Below, piece by piece: positions 5,287 to 7,149 of a stretch of DNA of 7,149 nt. Both the position numbers and the translations under genes were made by a program. The notes under the pieces were generated by a model. The model had not been told where the DNA came from. It did not search any database and worked only from the letters and a program-made list of their open reading frames with translations. Source of the DNA: Desulfobacteraceae bacterium (lineage in GTDB: Bacteria; Desulfobacterota; DSM-4660; Desulfatiglandales; Desulfatiglandaceae); contig DAOWOF010000119.1 of NCBI GenBank assembly GCA_030642205.1, forward strand, positions 1-7,149, written 5' to 3'. How positions within the stretch are numbered: position 1 is the first letter of the stretch; each line of letters begins with the position of its first letter.

Positions 5287-7083
5287 CTATTTATGGTCAG
5301 CTTTCAGGACAGCCACAAAGGCATTCTGGGGGATTGATACCGAGCCTACCATTTTCATTCTTTTTTTACCTTTTTTCTGTTTTTCAAGAAGTTTGCGTTT
5401 TCTGGATATATCTCCTCCATAACATTTCGCGGTAACATCTTTTCTAAAGGGACTAATTGTAGACCTGGCAATAATCTTGCCTCCAATGGCTCCCTGAATG
5501 GCAATCTTGAACATATGACGGGGGATTTCATCCTTTAATCTTTCACAGGTTCTCAAGGCTCTTGGCCTGGCCTTGTCATGATGGACAATTTGCGCAAGGG
5601 CGTCCACTTTTTCACCATTGAGGAGGATATCCAGTTTTATCAAATTATTTTCCTTGTAATCCAGGATATCATAGTCAAATGAACCATATCCCTGAGTGAT
5701 GCTTTTGAGCCGATCATAAAAATCATAAATGACCTCGCCCAATGGCATATCAAACTTTATTTCAAGCCTGCCTGGAGTTGAGCAATTATATTTGGAATTT
5801 TCCCCACGATGTTCCTGGCATAAGTCCATGACTGAACCTAAATATCGCTCCGGAAGAAAAATACTGGCCCTGATATAGGGTTCAAATGCCTTTTCAATGG
5901 TAACTGGATCAGGATAATAGGCTGGATTATCAACTTGAACCATTTCCCCATTTGTTAGAAAAAAGCGATATTTTACCGAAGGAGAGGTCATGATGATTGA
6001 TTGGTTAAATTCCCTTTCTAAACGTTCCTGGACAATTTCCAGGTGTAAAAGGCCCAAAAAACCGCAGCGAAAGCCCATGCCCAGGGCTGCGGATGAATCC
6101 TTTTGATAAATAAAAGCCGCATCATTTAATTTATATTTTTCAAGGGCATCAGTAAGGGATGTATAGTCTTCTGAGGATATGGGATAAATGGAAGAAAAAA
6201 CGACTGGTTTGACCTCCTTAAAACCGATTAGGGGTTCTGCGGCAGGATCTATATCCAGAGTAATGGTATCTCCAATACTTACATCTCCAACTGTCTTTAT
6301 TCCCGCCAGCATATATCCCACCTCTCCAGAGGCCAGACTCTCTGTTGGCTCCTTTTCTAATTTGAAAATTCCAACCTCCTCGACTTTATAGGTTGCACCG
6401 TTAGACATCAACCTTATTCTATCTCCTTGACGTACCTCTCCTGAAACAATCCTGCAAGATACAACAGTACCCCTGAAGGAATCATAATGCGCGTCAAAGA
6501 TCAATGCCTGCAATGGATCCTCGACATTAACAAAGGGTTCGGGTATATAGGTTATTATTGCTTCTAATACTTCATCAATTCCTGTACCTTCCTTGGCGGA
6601 ACATAGGATTGTCATGTCTGAATCCAGACCAAGATCAAGTTCTATTTGCTCTTTGACTCGTTCTATATCAGCTGAAGGCAAGTCAATTTTATTGATAACC
6701 GGAATAATTTCCAGATCATGATCCATGGCGGCATAGAGGTTGGCCATGGTTTGGGCCTCAACTCCTTGTGAAGCATCTATCAAGAGCAAGACTCCTTCAC
6801 ATGAGGCAAGTGCCCGGGAGACTTCATATGAAAAATCCACATGTCCGGGTGTATCAATGAGATTAAGTTGAAAAGCTTGATTATCACTGCTAATATAGGG
6901 GAGGGTAACAACCTGGCTTTTGATCGTAATGCCTCTTTCCCTCTCAATATCCATATTATCGAGGAGTTGATTATGAAAATTACGCTCATCTATCAGCCCT
7001 GTTCGCTGTATTAAACGGTCTGCTAAAGTTGATTTTCCGTGATCGATATGGGCAATAATGCTAAAATTGCGAATGTTGGTCAT
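5287..7083 (-). CDS. lepA: Elongation factor 4 (LepA), ribosome-associated GTPase
   Basis: LepA/EF4 is a translational GTPase of the EF-G group that acts on the ribosome and affects initiation and elongation under stress. The 598 residues are full length (E. coli LepA has 599). GTPase motifs are all present: G1 AHIDHGKST (11-19), G2 with RERGIT (48-53), G3 DTPGH (77-81, with catalytic His81), G4 NKID (131-134) and G5 SAK (162-164). The beta-barrel, EF-G III/V-like domains and the LepA-specific C-terminal domain follow. The last part is Lys/Arg-rich (RKRKLLEKQKKGKKRMK) and ends in the family-typical VGSVSIPQNAFVAVLK. The ATG at 7083 has AAGGG at 7095-7091 seven bases upstream. hemW follows after 12 bases, a common bacterial linkage. 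No disruption is seen. Confidence 0.98.
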   Translation of the reverse strand: MTNIRNFSIIAHIDHGKSTLADRLIQRTGLIDERNFHNQLLDNMDIERERGITIKSQVVTLPYISSDNQAFQLNLIDTPGHVDFSYEVSRALASCEGVLLLIDASQGVEAQTMANLYAAMDHDLEIIPVINKIDLPSADIERVKEQIELDLGLDSDMTILCSAKEGTGIDEVLEAIITYIPEPFVNVEDPLQALIFDAHYDSFRGTVVSCRIVSGEVRQGDRIRLMSNGATYKVEEVGIFKLEKEPTESLASGEVGYMLAGIKTVGDVSIGDTITLDIDPAAEPLIGFKEVKPVVFSSIYPISSEDYTSLTDALEKYKLNDAAFIYQKDSSAALGMGFRCGFLGLLHLEIVQERLEREFNQSIIMTSPSVKYRFFLTNGEMVQVDNPAYYPDPVTIEKAFEPYIRASIFLPERYLGSVMDLCQEHRGENSKYNCSTPGRLEIKFDMPLGEVIYDFYDRLKSITQGYGSFDYDILDYKENNLIKLDILLNGEKVDALAQIVHHDKARPRALRTCERLKDEIPRHMFKIAIQGAIGGKIIARSTISPFRKDVTAKCYGGDISRKRKLLEKQKKGKKRMKMVGSVSIPQNAFVAVLKADHK

Positions 7084-7149
7084 AATCTGTCCCTTAAATA
7101 TATGGGGTAATGTTATAATAATAAATATATTTTCAATATAGTATACAGC
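7084..7149 (-). promoter_or_regulatory. AT-rich leader of lepA
   Basis: These 66 bases upstream of lepA are strongly AT-rich. The ribosome site AAGGG is at 7095-7091. A TATACT at 7145-7140 on the minus strand could be a -10 element, but its -35 would lie outside the window, so the promoter cannot be confirmed. Confidence 0.3.

Noticed and set aside
1..7149. CRISPR array, tRNA or rRNA genes, and a defence cassette
   Set aside because: No regularly spaced repeats, no cloverleaf or rRNA-like sequence and no nuclease or defence domains were seen on either strand.

Overview
The window is an AT-rich bacterial chromosome segment, most likely from an anaerobic Desulfobacterota lineage (Desulfobacterales-like). 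The basis for that is the type of soluble multi-PAS histidine kinase with a Rossmann-like N-terminus, a REP-type transposase end with GTCATTC-type palindromes, and the lepA-hemW pair. The taxonomic guess is inference; no rRNA or lineage-specific marker is present.

Layout. Positions 1-215 hold the C-terminal end of a REP-associated (Y1/IS200-like) transposase, running rightward and entering from outside the window. Its last codons run through a REP-like palindrome. Facing it, on the minus strand, is a lipoprotein with two tandem chagasin-like (peptidase inhibitor I42) domains; its start is better placed at 942 than at the longer TTG start at 1005. Positions 943-1429 are non-coding. They hold a promoter and palindrome for the lipoprotein gene, a near-consensus rightward promoter with an inverted repeat in its spacer, and a MITE-like element of about 175 bp with its own long internal hairpin. 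The MITE lies between that promoter and the next gene.

From 1430 to 4165 is a two-gene signalling operon on the plus strand: a stand-alone receiver protein with an enlarged segment before its conserved Lys, then a 773-residue soluble histidine kinase (Rossmann-like domain, three PAS domains, HisKA, HATPase). The kinase has Tyr where the acidic residue normally follows the phospho-accepting His. The receiver has no output domain, so the phosphate presumably ends in a protein-protein interaction or goes on to another protein.

From 4162 to 7083, on the minus strand, are two housekeeping genes in the familiar order lepA-hemW: elongation factor 4 and the radical-SAM haem chaperone. hemW and the kinase gene converge and their stop codons overlap. 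The most unusual content is the sensor module of the kinase, its altered H-box with the unusual receiver, the partly homogenised double inhibitor lipoprotein, and the repeat insertion in the leader of the signalling operon.
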